Source: Clostridiaceae bacterium Marseille-Q3526
GTDB lineage: Bacteria; Bacillota; Clostridia; Lachnospirales; Lachnospiraceae
Direction: 5' to 3'
DNA: 64,000 nucleotides
NCBI GenBank assembly: GCA_018223375.1
Contig: JAGTTS010000003.1
Span: 274,704-338,703 of the forward strand
The notes under the pieces: model-generated
What the model saw: only the letters and a program-made list of their open reading frames with translations
What the model was told of the DNA's origin: nothing
The model's database searches: none
Part shown: piece by piece, positions 33,629 through 42,008 of the stretch
Position numbering within the stretch: position 1 is the first letter of the stretch
How the letters are laid out: every line of letters begins with the position of its first letter
Program-made: the position numbers and the translations under genes

Positions 33629-33705
33629 ACACTTGGTGAGGTATTTCACGAACCTAGTGTGAGTCATACCTGGACACTTAGTGAGGTGTTATACGAACTT
33701 AGTGT
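33629..33705. repeat. Two tandem copies of a 32-base hairpin unit
   Basis: Copies at 33629-33660 and 33674-33705 differ at 5 of 32 positions. Both keep ACACT/AGTGT arms. Unit positions 7 and 26, which face each other in the stem, are G and C in copy one and A and T in copy two, a compensating change. Confidence 0.7.
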
Positions 33706-33717
33706 CCACGGTATAAT

Positions 33718-33781
33718 ATACAGCGTCAGAAGGAAAATAAGCGTCTGCGAAGCAGACATTTATTTTCACCTGACGCTGTAT
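33718..33781. repeat. Long three-part hairpin with GAA loop
   Basis: ATACAGCGTCAG pairs with CTGACGCTGTAT (12 bases), inside it AAAATAA with TTATTTT, and at the tip GTCTGC-GAA-GCAGAC. Confidence 0.8.
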
Positions 33782-33886
33782 CGACAAAATGAGGGAGCTG
33801 TCGAAGACAGCGCCGGATGCGCGAAGCGCAGCCGCATTTTGGAGAGATAACGAGCAAACAGCCTGCGCAGCAGGCAGAAAGCGCGA

Positions 33887-33943
33887 AGCGCGGGTTTGCG
33901 AGTCTGCAAATAAGAAAGCAGACAACACGCAGCGCGGGTTTGC
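33887..33943. repeat. Direct repeat of a 13-mer
   Basis: AGCGCGGGTTTGC occurs at 33887-33899 and again at 33931-33943, on either side of the GTCTGC/GCAGAC hairpin. Confidence 0.7.
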
Positions 33944-34063
33944 AGGTAGGGGAAATAGTAGAAAGCTTGAAACGGGGCGTCCTGCTGTCGGCGGGACGCT
34001 TATTCACGTCATAGGAGCTTGTCCTGTGATAAAAACAGCTGAAGCAGGAGACAGGAGGATGGA

Positions 34064-35743
34064 ATGAGACATTTAAAATGGACGAAGGCGGCGGCTTCGA
34101 CGGCAGTGTTTGCCTGCCTGTTTGCAGGAACGGTGTTTGCGGCGGATTCAGAAGACCTTTCGTCCTGCGTTGTGGATGGAAACCAGATTAAAATTACAGG
34201 AACAGCCGTTCATACAGAGGATGAGGGGCAGGGAGAAGCCGGCCAGAAGACGGAGACGGCGGACGACGGAAAATATTATCTGTTTGATCTGATGCCTTAC
34301 GAGACGTCTCTGGAAGGCAGAAGCGACTATTTAGCTGCCGCAGATAAGACAGAGAGCTTATCCTTTGCGCTGCCCTTCGACAAGAACCAGAACGAGGATC
34401 CGCTGTTTGCCAGATATGTGGTGGCGGTGAACAGGGGAGGCGTTTACGAGCCTGTCAGCAACGAGGCCTATGTGACGAACCCGGAAGTCACCTCTGATTA
34501 CCAGGAGCCGTTTCCGGAGGCTCAGACGAAGAAGGGGTTAAATATCGAGCTGTCCATGCTGGACGACGCCATGTCCCTTGGCGTGAAGCACACGGCCATC
34601 AACATTTCTGTCAGGGAGTTTCTGGATCCCAATGGAGCCTTAACTTACGATTATAATGGAAAGACATACCGTTTTAATAAGAGCCGCGTGGAGGAGTACG
34701 ATAAGACCATCCGCATGTTTTCCAATAAGGGAATCATTATTACGGGAATTATTTTAAACGGATGGAATACCTCCCATCCGGAGCTTCTCTACCCTGGAGT
34801 GAAGGAGACGGGAACCTCCCAGTATTATATGTTTAATACCTCCACTCCCGAGGGCTTTGAGACCTGCCGTGCAGTGATGGCATTTCTGGCAGAGCGGTAC
34901 AATGGAAGCGATCCTAACTACGGCCAGGTGTCCAACTGGATTATCGGAAATGAGATCAATAATCAGGAGATCTGGAACTATACAGGCCCCATGCCGCTGG
35001 AGGAGTATGTGGCTGTGTATGAGAGAATGTTCCGCGTGATGTACGCCGCCATCCGCAGCGAGAATGCAAACGCCAGAGTCTACTTCTCCACCGATTACAA
35101 CTGGGTGCAGGAGAACAAAACCCTCAGCTACGGAGCCAGAGATTTAATTGACTGCTTCAGCAGCCAGATTAAGAAGGGCGGACAGATTGACTGGAACCTG
35201 GCCTACCATCCTTACCCGGTTAACCTTCAGGAGCCGGAGTTCTGGCTGGAAAATGAAAAGGTAACGGACAGCGTGGACTCTAAGGTGGTAAACTTTAAGA
35301 ATCTTCATGTTCTGACAGATTACTTCCAGCGGCCGGAGCTTTTAAACAGCGCAGGCCAGGTGCGCCACATTATCCTGTCAGAGCAGGGCTTTACTTCCCA
35401 GAGTCCTGCCAGGGGAAATGTGGAGAAAGAGCAGGCGGCAGCCTTTGCCTACGCGTATTTCCTGGTAGACAGCAATCCGTACATCGACTCCTTTATTTTA
35501 AGCCGCCAGGTAGATAATCCCCACGAGGCGTCTCTGAGCATGGCGTTTGGCCTGTGGACGGCAAATCCCAATTCCTCGGCCAATGCGGCGCCTGTTGGTT
35601 TTGACAGAAAAAGGATCTACCCGATTTTCAAGATTATAGATTCCAGAAAAGCGGTGGAGGAGACAGAGGACTTAAAGGCAGTCATCGGAATCAACAAGTG
35701 GAGCGATGTGGTTCCGAACTTCCGATGGGGAACGAACAACTAA
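34064..35743 (+). CDS. Secreted DUF5722 family protein (glycosidase-like)
   Basis: This 559-residue exported protein has signal MRHLKWTKAAASTAVFACLFAGTVFA-A. The N-terminal third (about 25-160) is beta-rich. The rest looks like the TIM-barrel of DUF5722, a family related to clan A glycoside hydrolases. WIIGNEINNQE (about 290) would supply the acid/base Glu, and ILSEQGFTSQ (about 444) the nucleophile. These assignments are by analogy with the clan's Asn-Glu and late Glu. Substrate is unknown; a plant or host glycan is a reasonable guess. AGGAGG precedes ATG 34064. The hairpin-rich region lies just upstream. Confidence 0.72.
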   Translation: MRHLKWTKAAASTAVFACLFAGTVFAADSEDLSSCVVDGNQIKITGTAVHTEDEGQGEAGQKTETADDGKYYLFDLMPYETSLEGRSDYLAAADKTESLSFALPFDKNQNEDPLFARYVVAVNRGGVYEPVSNEAYVTNPEVTSDYQEPFPEAQTKKGLNIELSMLDDAMSLGVKHTAINISVREFLDPNGALTYDYNGKTYRFNKSRVEEYDKTIRMFSNKGIIITGIILNGWNTSHPELLYPGVKETGTSQYYMFNTSTPEGFETCRAVMAFLAERYNGSDPNYGQVSNWIIGNEINNQEIWNYTGPMPLEEYVAVYERMFRVMYAAIRSENANARVYFSTDYNWVQENKTLSYGARDLIDCFSSQIKKGGQIDWNLAYHPYPVNLQEPEFWLENEKVTDSVDSKVVNFKNLHVLTDYFQRPELLNSAGQVRHIILSEQGFTSQSPARGNVEKEQAAAFAYAYFLVDSNPYIDSFILSRQVDNPHEASLSMAFGLWTANPNSSANAAPVGFDRKRIYPIFKIIDSRKAVEETEDLKAVIGINKWSDVVPNFRWGTNN

Positions 35744-35863
35744 AAGAAAGGCCGGAAAGAAAATTTCCTTGTTCCAACTGGAAGCTGCCGGAAAATTTCT
35801 TTTCTGCTGTGAGAGCCGTATCCCTGCCGGCTCAAGCTTTTGCTCCTCCAGCTTCTGCCTCGG

Positions 35864-35892
35864 TTGACAAATCGAAAAAATGGGCTTATAAT
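35864..35892 (+). promoter_or_regulatory. Perfect consensus promoter for the DUF6465 gene
   Basis: TTGACA at 35864-35869 and TATAAT at 35887-35892, 17 bases apart, match the vegetative consensus at all 12 positions and predict very strong expression. Confidence 0.92.
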
Positions 35893-35966
35893 TCCTGAGA
35901 ATTGCGACATCATGGGATTTTTCATAAGGGGATTCACATAAAAGCTTATTAGGAGGAAAGGGAACA

Positions 35967-36341
35967 ATGGCAGCACCAAGAAAGAGAACCGCAGCTAAGA
36001 CAGCGGCAAAGGAAGGAAAGGATCAGGCTGTATCTGCAGCAGAGACTGTTTTAGAGGCAGCGGAGTCTGGGAAGACAGAGGCTAAGAAGCTGGCAGCCAA
36101 GAGAAGCACTGCCAGAAAGACAGCTGCTAAAAAAGAGGTAAAGGCGCAGGTGTTCGTCCAGTATCTGGGCAAGGAAATCTCCGCTGACAGCCTTGTGGAG
36201 GAGGCTAAGAAGGCCTTTGTGGCAGCAGGACACAAGGAAAGCGAGATCGAGACCATCAGCGTGTATGTAAAGCCAGAGGAGAACGCCGCTTATTATGCAG
36301 TAAACGGCGCAGGCTCTGAGGAGTACAGAATCCAGTTATAA
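35967..36341 (+). CDS. DUF6465 family protein with histone H1-like tail
   Basis: The 124-residue protein's first 60 residues are Lys/Ala/Arg-rich (RKRTAAKTAAK, AAKRSTARKTAAKK), much like the tail of histone H1 or bacterial HU-like proteins, and should bind nucleic acid. The remaining part (VKAQVFVQYLGKEISADSLVEEAKKAF ... YVKPEENAAYYAVNG) is the DUF6465 domain, common in Lachnospiraceae and of unknown function. It is driven by a perfect consensus promoter and ended by a terminator, so it is probably abundant. A nucleoid-associated or RNA-binding role is inferred only. Confidence 0.75.
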   Translation: MAAPRKRTAAKTAAKEGKDQAVSAAETVLEAAESGKTEAKKLAAKRSTARKTAAKKEVKAQVFVQYLGKEISADSLVEEAKKAFVAAGHKESEIETISVYVKPEENAAYYAVNGAGSEEYRIQL

Positions 36342-36363
36342 AAGCTGAGAAGATCGTGGCCGG

Positions 36364-36406
36364 AAAAGGTACGTCGGGGCAGAAGAGCTTCAGGCGTGCC
36401 TTTTTT
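36364..36406 (+). terminator. Rho-independent terminator after the DUF6465 gene
   Basis: AAAAGGTACG pairs with CGTGCCTTTT (one wobble), followed by further T. Confidence 0.8.
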
Positions 36407-37019
36407 ATATGATTTTTTTCAAAACAGGGCGGGAGAAAAACAGCCTTAAGCGGTTTGCGCAGACGCAGCAGACAAAGGTATAGAAAATCTCCATGGCGCT
36501 GTTGACAATCCCTGTGATCAGGTAGGAAGCTGCGCAGAAGGCGGTGTTTAAGATGAGAAGGCACAGGAGCGCTCTTCCTTCCCGCCTGGACGAGGCATGA
36601 AAATAGACTGGCAGAACAGACAGAGCCAGCAGGATAAAAAAGCTTACGGAGGACCAGACGCAGGTATAGACGTGGACCTGTGACCAGAAAGGTTCCTCTT
36701 CAGGCAGATAAGGAGTGAAAACAGCTGTCAGAAGGAGAACGGCAGGGAAGAGGAAGAAGAAAACTACAGGGAAGGGCTGCTTTTTCCGAAAGAAACCGTT
36801 CGCTCCCGGACGGCGGCCCTGATCCTGAAGGCGGCAGCACAGAGGGAGGATGCACAGAAATAAGTACACCAGAAGAGAGAGACTCCACAGAAGGAATTCT
36901 CCCTGCCTGTGGCTGGCAGTCCGGATGGAAGAAAAATTGGTGGCGAACAGATCCGTCTCTCTGGCAAGGGCAGCCGCCAGAAACGGGATGGCAAAATAAC
37001 CGAAAAAATCAAAAAACAT
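36405..37019 (-). CDS. Integral membrane protein of unknown function
   Basis: The 204-residue protein has about five hydrophobic segments (roughly residues 45-62, 82-100, 118-138, 150-170 and 175-195) and a polar, positively charged end. I do not recognise a family or any catalytic motif. The ATG on the minus strand has GAGGAGG nine bases upstream. It is monocistronic and convergent with the DUF6465 gene, whose terminator it touches. Confidence 0.6.
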   Translation of the reverse strand: MFFDFFGYFAIPFLAAALARETDLFATNFSSIRTASHRQGEFLLWSLSLLVYLFLCILPLCCRLQDQGRRPGANGFFRKKQPFPVVFFFLFPAVLLLTAVFTPYLPEEEPFWSQVHVYTCVWSSVSFFILLALSVLPVYFHASSRREGRALLCLLILNTAFCAASYLITGIVNSAMEIFYTFVCCVCANRLRLFFSRPVLKKII

Positions 37020-37135
37020 AGAAAAAATCCTCCTCGCAGGGATTAGTATTTCCCAAGACGCCGCAGGTATGTTAGAATAAGATTTGAAAAAATGAAAAAT
37101 AAAGGTTTACTGAAACAGAACAAAGCGAGGAAAAC

Positions 37136-38590
37136 ATGATGGAACTGCCGCAGGCATTTAAAGAAAAAATGGAACGCCTTTTAGGCGCGGAATATACAGA
37201 GTTTTTGGAAAGCTACGAGAAGGAGAGAAAGCAGGGACTCAGACTGAACCTTCTGAAAACCAGCCGGAAGAAGTTTGAACAGGAAGCGCCTTTTTCCCTG
37301 TCTCCGATTCCATGGACAGAGGAGGGTTATTATTATGGAAAAGAGGATCGCCCGGGCCTTCATCCCTACCATGAGGCAGGGGTGTACTATATCCAGGAGC
37401 CCAGCGCCATGGCGGTGGTGTCTCTCTTAGATCCGAAGCCGGGAGAGCGGATTCTGGATCTGTGCGCGGCTCCGGGAGGGAAGACGAGCCATATCGCGTC
37501 CAGGCTCCAGGGCCGCGGATTTCTGGCGGCCAATGAGATTCACCCGGCCAGGGCGAAAATCCTGTCCCAGAACGTGGAGCGGATGGGAATCGGGAACTGC
37601 GCTGTATTTAATGAGACGCCGGACCGCCTTCTTCGTCATTTCCCGGAGTATTTTGACAGGATTGTGACGGACGCGCCCTGCTCTGGAGAGGGAATGTTCA
37701 GAAAGGATGAGGCGGCCAGAGGAGAGTGGAGTCCGGACAACGTCAAGCTCTGCGCAGAGAGGCAGGCCTATATTTTAGACTGCGCGGCCGGAATGCTGAA
37801 GCCGGGAGGAACCATAGCGTACTCGACCTGTACCTTTTCTCCGGAGGAGGACGAGCAGGCAGTGGAAGCCTTTTTGGACCGCCATCCGGAATTTCATATC
37901 AAAGAAGTGAAAAAGCCGGAGGGCCTGTCAGGCGGCGTACCTCAGTGGGGAGCCAAAGAGCGGCCGGAGCTGGCGCGCGCAGTACGGATTTGGCCCCACA
38001 AAACAGGGGGAGAAGGGCATTTTATTGCCATTTTGGAGAAGGAAAAGGCAGAGGGCTGGGAGGACGGCAGAAAGAGAACGTATCCGGCTTACTGGAAAGA
38101 CAGAAAAGCTCTGAGAGATTATGAGAGCTTCTTAAAGGAGACCATAGCGGATTTGGGGGAGGATTCTGCGCTTTCCCGCCTGTTAGACGGCAGGGAGCTT
38201 ACCTTAAACGGAGAACAGCTGTATCTTCTGCCTCCTGAGCTTCTTTCCTTTGACGGGCTGAAGGTGCTTAGGCCTGGGCTTCACCTGGGAACCATGAAAA
38301 AGAACAGGTTTGAGCCTTCCCACGCCCTGGCTCTCTGGCTGGGAGAGAAGGACGCCCTGCGTTTCTGCCGCATGAATCCGGACAGCCCCAGACTGGCCGC
38401 TTACCTGAAAGGAGAGGCAGTCAGCCTTTCCCAGCTGGCAGAGGAGGAGAGCGTGCAGGGCGCCGGACCGGCCGATAAAGGGTGGACGTTTGTTACGGTG
38501 GCGGGAAACGGCAGCGGATATCCTATCGGCTGGGCCAAGCTGGCCGGACAGACACTGAAAAACCATTATCCCAAGGGGCTCAGACGCTAA
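37136..38590 (+). CDS. rsmF: RsmF/NOL1-type rRNA m5C methyltransferase
   Basis: This 484-residue SAM-dependent enzyme adds a methyl group to C5 of a cytosine in rRNA. The N-terminal RNA-binding part precedes the SAM motif LDLCAAPGGKTSHIA (about 106-120). Catalytic motifs are DAPCSGEGMFR and YSTCTFSPEEDE, whose two Cys act as base-releasing and nucleophilic residues. The C-terminal part includes the RsmF-like extension (LRPGLHLGTMKKNRFEPSHALA). Length is right for the RsmF group rather than RsmB. Two ATGs are adjacent; GCGAGG lies at a suitable distance. Confidence 0.88.
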   Translation: MMELPQAFKEKMERLLGAEYTEFLESYEKERKQGLRLNLLKTSRKKFEQEAPFSLSPIPWTEEGYYYGKEDRPGLHPYHEAGVYYIQEPSAMAVVSLLDPKPGERILDLCAAPGGKTSHIASRLQGRGFLAANEIHPARAKILSQNVERMGIGNCAVFNETPDRLLRHFPEYFDRIVTDAPCSGEGMFRKDEAARGEWSPDNVKLCAERQAYILDCAAGMLKPGGTIAYSTCTFSPEEDEQAVEAFLDRHPEFHIKEVKKPEGLSGGVPQWGAKERPELARAVRIWPHKTGGEGHFIAILEKEKAEGWEDGRKRTYPAYWKDRKALRDYESFLKETIADLGEDSALSRLLDGRELTLNGEQLYLLPPELLSFDGLKVLRPGLHLGTMKKNRFEPSHALALWLGEKDALRFCRMNPDSPRLAAYLKGEAVSLSQLAEEESVQGAGPADKGWTFVTVAGNGSGYPIGWAKLAGQTLKNHYPKGLRR

Positions 38591-38606
38591 AAAAGCAATA
38601 AAATAT

Positions 38607-38635
38607 TTGACTTTTGGGATAATACATATTAAACT
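38607..38635 (+). promoter_or_regulatory. Promoter for the SseB-like gene
   Basis: TTGACT at 38607-38612 and TAAACT at 38630-38635, 17 bases apart, lie about 60 bases before the TTG start. Confidence 0.65.
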
Positions 38636-38695
38636 AGAATTTATGGCTGACGAAAAGCCTTGAGAGACAGCTTTACCAGTTAAGGAGGAAATGTT

Positions 38696-39379
38696 TTGAG
38701 CGATATAAATAAGACAAACGGCAGCGCAGAGACCCCGGAGACAGAGAAGAAGCCTGCCGAGAAGAAAACAGCAGCGAAAAAGACTTCCGAGAAGAAGGCG
38801 GCTGAGAAAAAGACAACCACAAAGAAGACGGCTGAGAAAAAGACTGCCTCAAGGAAAACGGCAGAAAAGACTGCTCCTAAAAAGGCCGCTGAGAAGCAGC
38901 CGGAGAAGAAGAAAGTGAACGAGAAGCTTATCGAGGCTCTTTCCCAGTGGGAGAAGAATCCGTCCAGAGAGAATCTGAACGCTGTGATGGAAGAAGTCGT
39001 TATGACTGGAAAATTCCTGGTTCCTGCAGTGACGGCAGAGCTGACAGAGGAGGAGAGCCGCAAGGTTGGATCTGGAAAAGGCAAGAAGATGCGTTTTACC
39101 ACATTTACCAATGCCAAGGGACAGAAATATTTCCCGGCGTTTACTTCACCGGCCCAGCTGCTTCTCTGGGATAAGGAGTATAAAGGCGAGACGGCGGTTC
39201 TGACGTTCGACGATCTGTGCTCCGTAGTAGGCTGGAATCCAGATATGCTCGGATTTGTAGTAGATCCGTTCGGCGCTAATCTGTCTATCGGAGGAGAACT
39301 CTGCGGCCAGTTAAAGCGCAAAAAAGACCTGCTCAGAAAGCAGTATGCAGAGCTTGTAAGAAAAAATCTGAAACGCTAA
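38696..39379 (+). CDS. SseB-domain protein with Lys/Ala-rich H1-like tail
   Basis: This 227-residue protein has a TTG start; AGGAGG stands seven bases before it and the nearby ATG is out of frame and stops at once. Residues about 18-72 are repeated Lys-Lys-Thr-Ala-Glu units (KKTAEKKTA, EKKAAEKKT), a low-complexity basic tail like histone H1. The rest resembles SseB N-terminal domains: a helix pair, then KFLVPAVTAEL, FTNAKGQKYFPAFTSPAQLLLWDK and VVDPFGANLSI. SseB-type domains have no settled enzymatic role. This is the second H1-like tail gene within 3 kb. A strong terminator follows. Confidence 0.7.
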   Translation: MSDINKTNGSAETPETEKKPAEKKTAAKKTSEKKAAEKKTTTKKTAEKKTASRKTAEKTAPKKAAEKQPEKKKVNEKLIEALSQWEKNPSRENLNAVMEEVVMTGKFLVPAVTAELTEEESRKVGSGKGKKMRFTTFTNAKGQKYFPAFTSPAQLLLWDKEYKGETAVLTFDDLCSVVGWNPDMLGFVVDPFGANLSIGGELCGQLKRKKDLLRKQYAELVRKNLKR

Positions 39380-39405
39380 GAGAAACATTCAGATATGATG
39401 AAAAG

Positions 39406-39466
39406 AAAAGGAGACGCGCTCCGGGCTTCCAGTTGTGAAAGCCGGAGCGGTCTCCTTTCTTTTTTG
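39406..39466 (+). terminator. Rho-independent terminator
   Basis: A long stem, GGAGAC-GCTCCGG with CCGGAGC-GTCTCC, ends in TTTCTTTTTT. Confidence 0.92.
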
Positions 39467-39511
39467 CAGGAAAAAATTTCTGCGAAAGATGTGTTTTTCC
39501 GGCCTGCAGTT

Positions 39512-40468
39512 TTACGCCTGCCTGTCCGGACGGCCAGAAGGCGCCGGACAGCCGGAAACAGAACATCCATCCGGTACGGCGAAGGAAAAGTCGTCTGGAA
39601 TCCGGGCCTCAAAGGTCATCTCCTTTCCAGTCAGAGGATGAGAGAAGGAGAGCCGGAAGGAGTGAAGGGACTGTCTGCCTATAAAGCGGTAGTCAGGATG
39701 GTAGAGAAAATCTCCGTAGAGAGGGTGGCCGATGTGCTTCATATGCACCCGGATCTGGTGGGTTCGTCCCGTCTCAAGGGAGAGAAGGATCAGGGAACAG
39801 TCCTTTTCCGGACAGTAGTACAGCCTTTGATAGTGGGTACAGGCGTATTCCCCCCGTTCCTCGTCCACACACCGCTCGATGGTAGAGCCGTCCGCCCGGG
39901 CAATAGGAGCGCAGACAGAGCCGGACTCCTCTGTTTTTCCGGACACAGCGGCCAGATACTGGCGGCGGATCTGCTTTTTTGCCACCATTTCTGAGAGAAG
40001 CGCAGCGCTCAGCAGGTGCTTGGCAATGATCAGAAGGCCGGTTGTGTCACGATCCAGACGGTTGACGGCCCGGAAGGTGAAGCTCTCTCCCTTCTGGGCA
40101 AAACACCAGGCGACTCCATTGGCCAGAGTATTGTAAAAGTTTCCCTGGGAGGGGTGGACCGGCATACCGGCCGGTTTGTCAATCACCATCAAATCCTCGT
40201 CCTCATAGAGAATGGTAAATTCCTGCTTCACAGGCACGATGTGTCCGGATGGGGAATCGTCGGGAACACGGATGGTGAGAAGATCTCCTTCAGATAAAAT
40301 TTTTGTAGTATACACAGGGGTTTCTCCCCCGGCTCCCAGACAGATTCCGTGATCCGTTTTTCTGAGACGGACGAGAAGACGCCGGGAGAACCCACGCAGG
40401 CGCAGAAACTGTTCAATGGTCCTGCCCTGGTCCTGTTCTGTAATTTGATAAGTAAATGTCTGTTTCAT
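39512..40468 (-). CDS. RluA-family pseudouridine synthase
   Basis: This 318-residue enzyme turns specific uridines in rRNA or tRNA into pseudouridine. An S4-like RNA-binding segment at the N-terminus (TIEQFLRLRGFSRRLLVRLRK) is followed by the synthase domain, with AGMPVHPSQGN and the catalytic Asp in NRLDRDTTGLLI (His of the usual HRLD replaced by Asn), then TGRTHQIRVHMKHIGHPLYGD. Which base is modified is not readable. I chose ATG 40468, where the domain begins, over the longer frame to 40504. The promoter ends only seven bases before it and no Shine-Dalgarno is present, so the mRNA may be leaderless. Confidence 0.88.
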   Translation of the reverse strand: MKQTFTYQITEQDQGRTIEQFLRLRGFSRRLLVRLRKTDHGICLGAGGETPVYTTKILSEGDLLTIRVPDDSPSGHIVPVKQEFTILYEDEDLMVIDKPAGMPVHPSQGNFYNTLANGVAWCFAQKGESFTFRAVNRLDRDTTGLLIIAKHLLSAALLSEMVAKKQIRRQYLAAVSGKTEESGSVCAPIARADGSTIERCVDEERGEYACTHYQRLYYCPEKDCSLILLSLETGRTHQIRVHMKHIGHPLYGDFLYHPDYRFIGRQSLHSFRLSFSHPLTGKEMTFEARIPDDFSFAVPDGCSVSGCPAPSGRPDRQA

Positions 40469-40475
40469 GACACTG

Positions 40476-40504
40476 ATTGTATCACAGGGGCGGCAGGCTG
40501 GCAA
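40476..40504 (-). promoter_or_regulatory. Promoter of the pseudouridine synthase gene (leaderless candidate)
   Basis: On the minus strand TTGCCA (40504-40499) and TACAAT (40481-40476) are 17 bases apart. The start codon begins at 40468, so transcription would begin at or next to the A of ATG. Confidence 0.6.
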
Positions 40505-40597
40505 GGGCAGGAAGCTCCGGCTGTCTGTTTCTGAATAGGGCAGTTTCTGTCTGCATATAGTTTTAATAAGCTGGCAGGAAAGGAATGCAGTGAGAGA

Positions 40598-41929
40598 TTG
40601 AAACAGGAAAGCAGACGAAAAGGAGCGAAAAGCCGGGAGATGAAAGGCGCGCTTTTGGGAATCGGCCTGGCCGCTCTGGCCGTATCCCTTCCGGGAATGG
40701 AAGCGGAGAAAACGGCTGCAAATCTAAAACAGCCCCTTTGCAGCAGCCTGGCAGAGCTTCCGAAAGGCACAGGGGAGGAGAAAGAACAGCCTTTCTTTTC
40801 CCTTCACGCCCAGTCGGCAGTTCTGATGGACGCAGAGACGGGGAGAATTCTGTATGAAAAGGATGGGGAGACGAGACGGCCCATGGCCAGCACCACAAAG
40901 ATTATGACCTGTATTCTGGCCCTGGAGGAGGGAAATCCGGAGGAACTGGTGGAGGTTTCCGCCTGCGCGGCGTCTATGCCGGACGTGCAGCTGGGGATCA
41001 GGGAGGGAGAGAAGTATTATCTGAAGGATTTGCTGTATTCCCTGATGCTGGAATCCCATAACGATTCCGCGGAGGCGGTAGCAGAGCACATCGGCGGTTC
41101 GGCAGAGGGATTTGCGGATTTGATGAATCAGAAGGCCAGGGATATTGGCTGCGAGGATACCTGCTTTGTGACGCCTAACGGGCTGGATAAGGCGAGAGAG
41201 TCCGATCAGACGCCCCACTCCACCACAGCGGAGGATCTGGCCCGGATCATGCGGTACTGCATTCAGACTTCCCCCAAAAAGGAGGAATTTCTGGAGCTGA
41301 CGAGAACGGCTTCCCACTCGTTTTCAGACGAATCGGGGAAACGCTCCTTTTACTGCGGAAATCATAATGCATTTCTAAATATGATGCCGGAAGCTCTGAC
41401 AGGGAAAACAGGATTTACAGGAGCGGCCGGCTACTGCTACATAGGAGCTGTGAGAAAAGGGGAGAAAACGTTCATCGCCGCTCTCCTAGGGTGCGGCTGG
41501 CCGCCCCATAAAACATGGAAATGGGAGGATATGAAACGCCTTTCCAGCTACGCCTTAAAGGAATATGAGTATCAGGAAATCTATGACAGCGCAAAGACGT
41601 TTCCGAAGGCCCGGGTGGAGAACGGAGTAAGAGACGCGGTTCCCCTGGAAATCAGGGGGAACGGCAGAAATTCCCTGCGGGTACTGATGAGGGAGGGAGA
41701 GAGACCGGATGTGCGGTATGAATATCCGGAGAAGCTGTCCGCGCCGGTGAAACAGGGGGATCCGGTGGGAAGAGCCGATTACTATCTGGGAGAAACCCTG
41801 CTTTCCAGCTATCCGATTTGCGCCGCAGAGCTGGTGGAGAAGCGGACAATCTGGCTCTGCCTGAAAACGTGCCTGTCCAGGTGGATGAACGTCCCGGAAA
41901 CTTCCATAAAAATCTTTCAGTTCTTTTAA
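40598..41929 (+). CDS. D-alanyl-D-alanine carboxypeptidase (DacF-like, low-molecular-weight PBP)
   Basis: This exported peptidoglycan D,D-carboxypeptidase of 443 residues trims the last D-Ala from stem peptides. An N-terminal hydrophobic stretch (ALLGIGLAALAVSLPG) acts as signal. Active-site motifs are STTK (catalytic Ser in PMASTTKIM), SHN and KTG in LTGKTGFTG. The C-terminal beta domain of the S11 family follows from about 310. The end lacks an obvious amphipathic anchor. The start is uncertain: TTG 40598 gives the listed length, while ATG 40640 is also possible. It is divergent from the pseudouridine synthase gene. Confidence 0.87.
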   Translation: MKQESRRKGAKSREMKGALLGIGLAALAVSLPGMEAEKTAANLKQPLCSSLAELPKGTGEEKEQPFFSLHAQSAVLMDAETGRILYEKDGETRRPMASTTKIMTCILALEEGNPEELVEVSACAASMPDVQLGIREGEKYYLKDLLYSLMLESHNDSAEAVAEHIGGSAEGFADLMNQKARDIGCEDTCFVTPNGLDKARESDQTPHSTTAEDLARIMRYCIQTSPKKEEFLELTRTASHSFSDESGKRSFYCGNHNAFLNMMPEALTGKTGFTGAAGYCYIGAVRKGEKTFIAALLGCGWPPHKTWKWEDMKRLSSYALKEYEYQEIYDSAKTFPKARVENGVRDAVPLEIRGNGRNSLRVLMREGERPDVRYEYPEKLSAPVKQGDPVGRADYYLGETLLSSYPICAAELVEKRTIWLCLKTCLSRWMNVPETSIKIFQFF

Positions 41930-42008
41930 GTTTCAGTAAAACGCTTTATTTAATCAGAATATTTTGATATAACTAAAGATAGCAAATGAGAGCAAGGAGG
42001 ACAATGGC

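Larger units (their letters stand above)
33617..34000. other. Noncoding region packed with GNA-loop hairpins
   Basis: About 380 bases between the transporter and the DUF5722 gene are built almost wholly of inverted repeats. In order: two related 32-base hairpins (33629-33660, 33674-33705); a long 64-base hairpin (33718-33781); GCTGTC-GAA-GACAGC (33797-33811); TGCGC-GAA-GCGCA (33818-33830), the last two enclosed by AAAATG/CATTTT; GCCTGC-GCA-GCAGGC (33861); GCGC-GAA-GCGC (33881); GTCTGC...GCAGAC (33902-33923); and GCGTCC...GGACGC (33977-33999). Four tight hairpins plus the tip of the long one have GAA or GCA triloops. Short frames here are not convincing genes. It may be a structured RNA, a REP-like cluster or a mobile-element relic. 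Confidence 0.6.

Noticed and set aside
33977..33999. Last hairpin of the gap as a simple terminator
   Set aside because: GCGTCC/GGACGC is followed only by TTATTC, too weak a T run to call it a terminator.
33617..34000. CRISPR array in the hairpin-rich gap
   Set aside because: Repeats are few, unequal and palindromic throughout, with no regular spacers and no cas genes in the window.
33659..34067. Short frames (63-93 residues) in the hairpin-rich gap
   Set aside because: The products are dictated by inverted repeats, have no ribosome site at the start and resemble nothing.
39395..39994. Plus-strand frame of 199 residues opposite the pseudouridine synthase gene
   Set aside because: It runs through a strong terminator and is the complement of a well-supported synthase gene.
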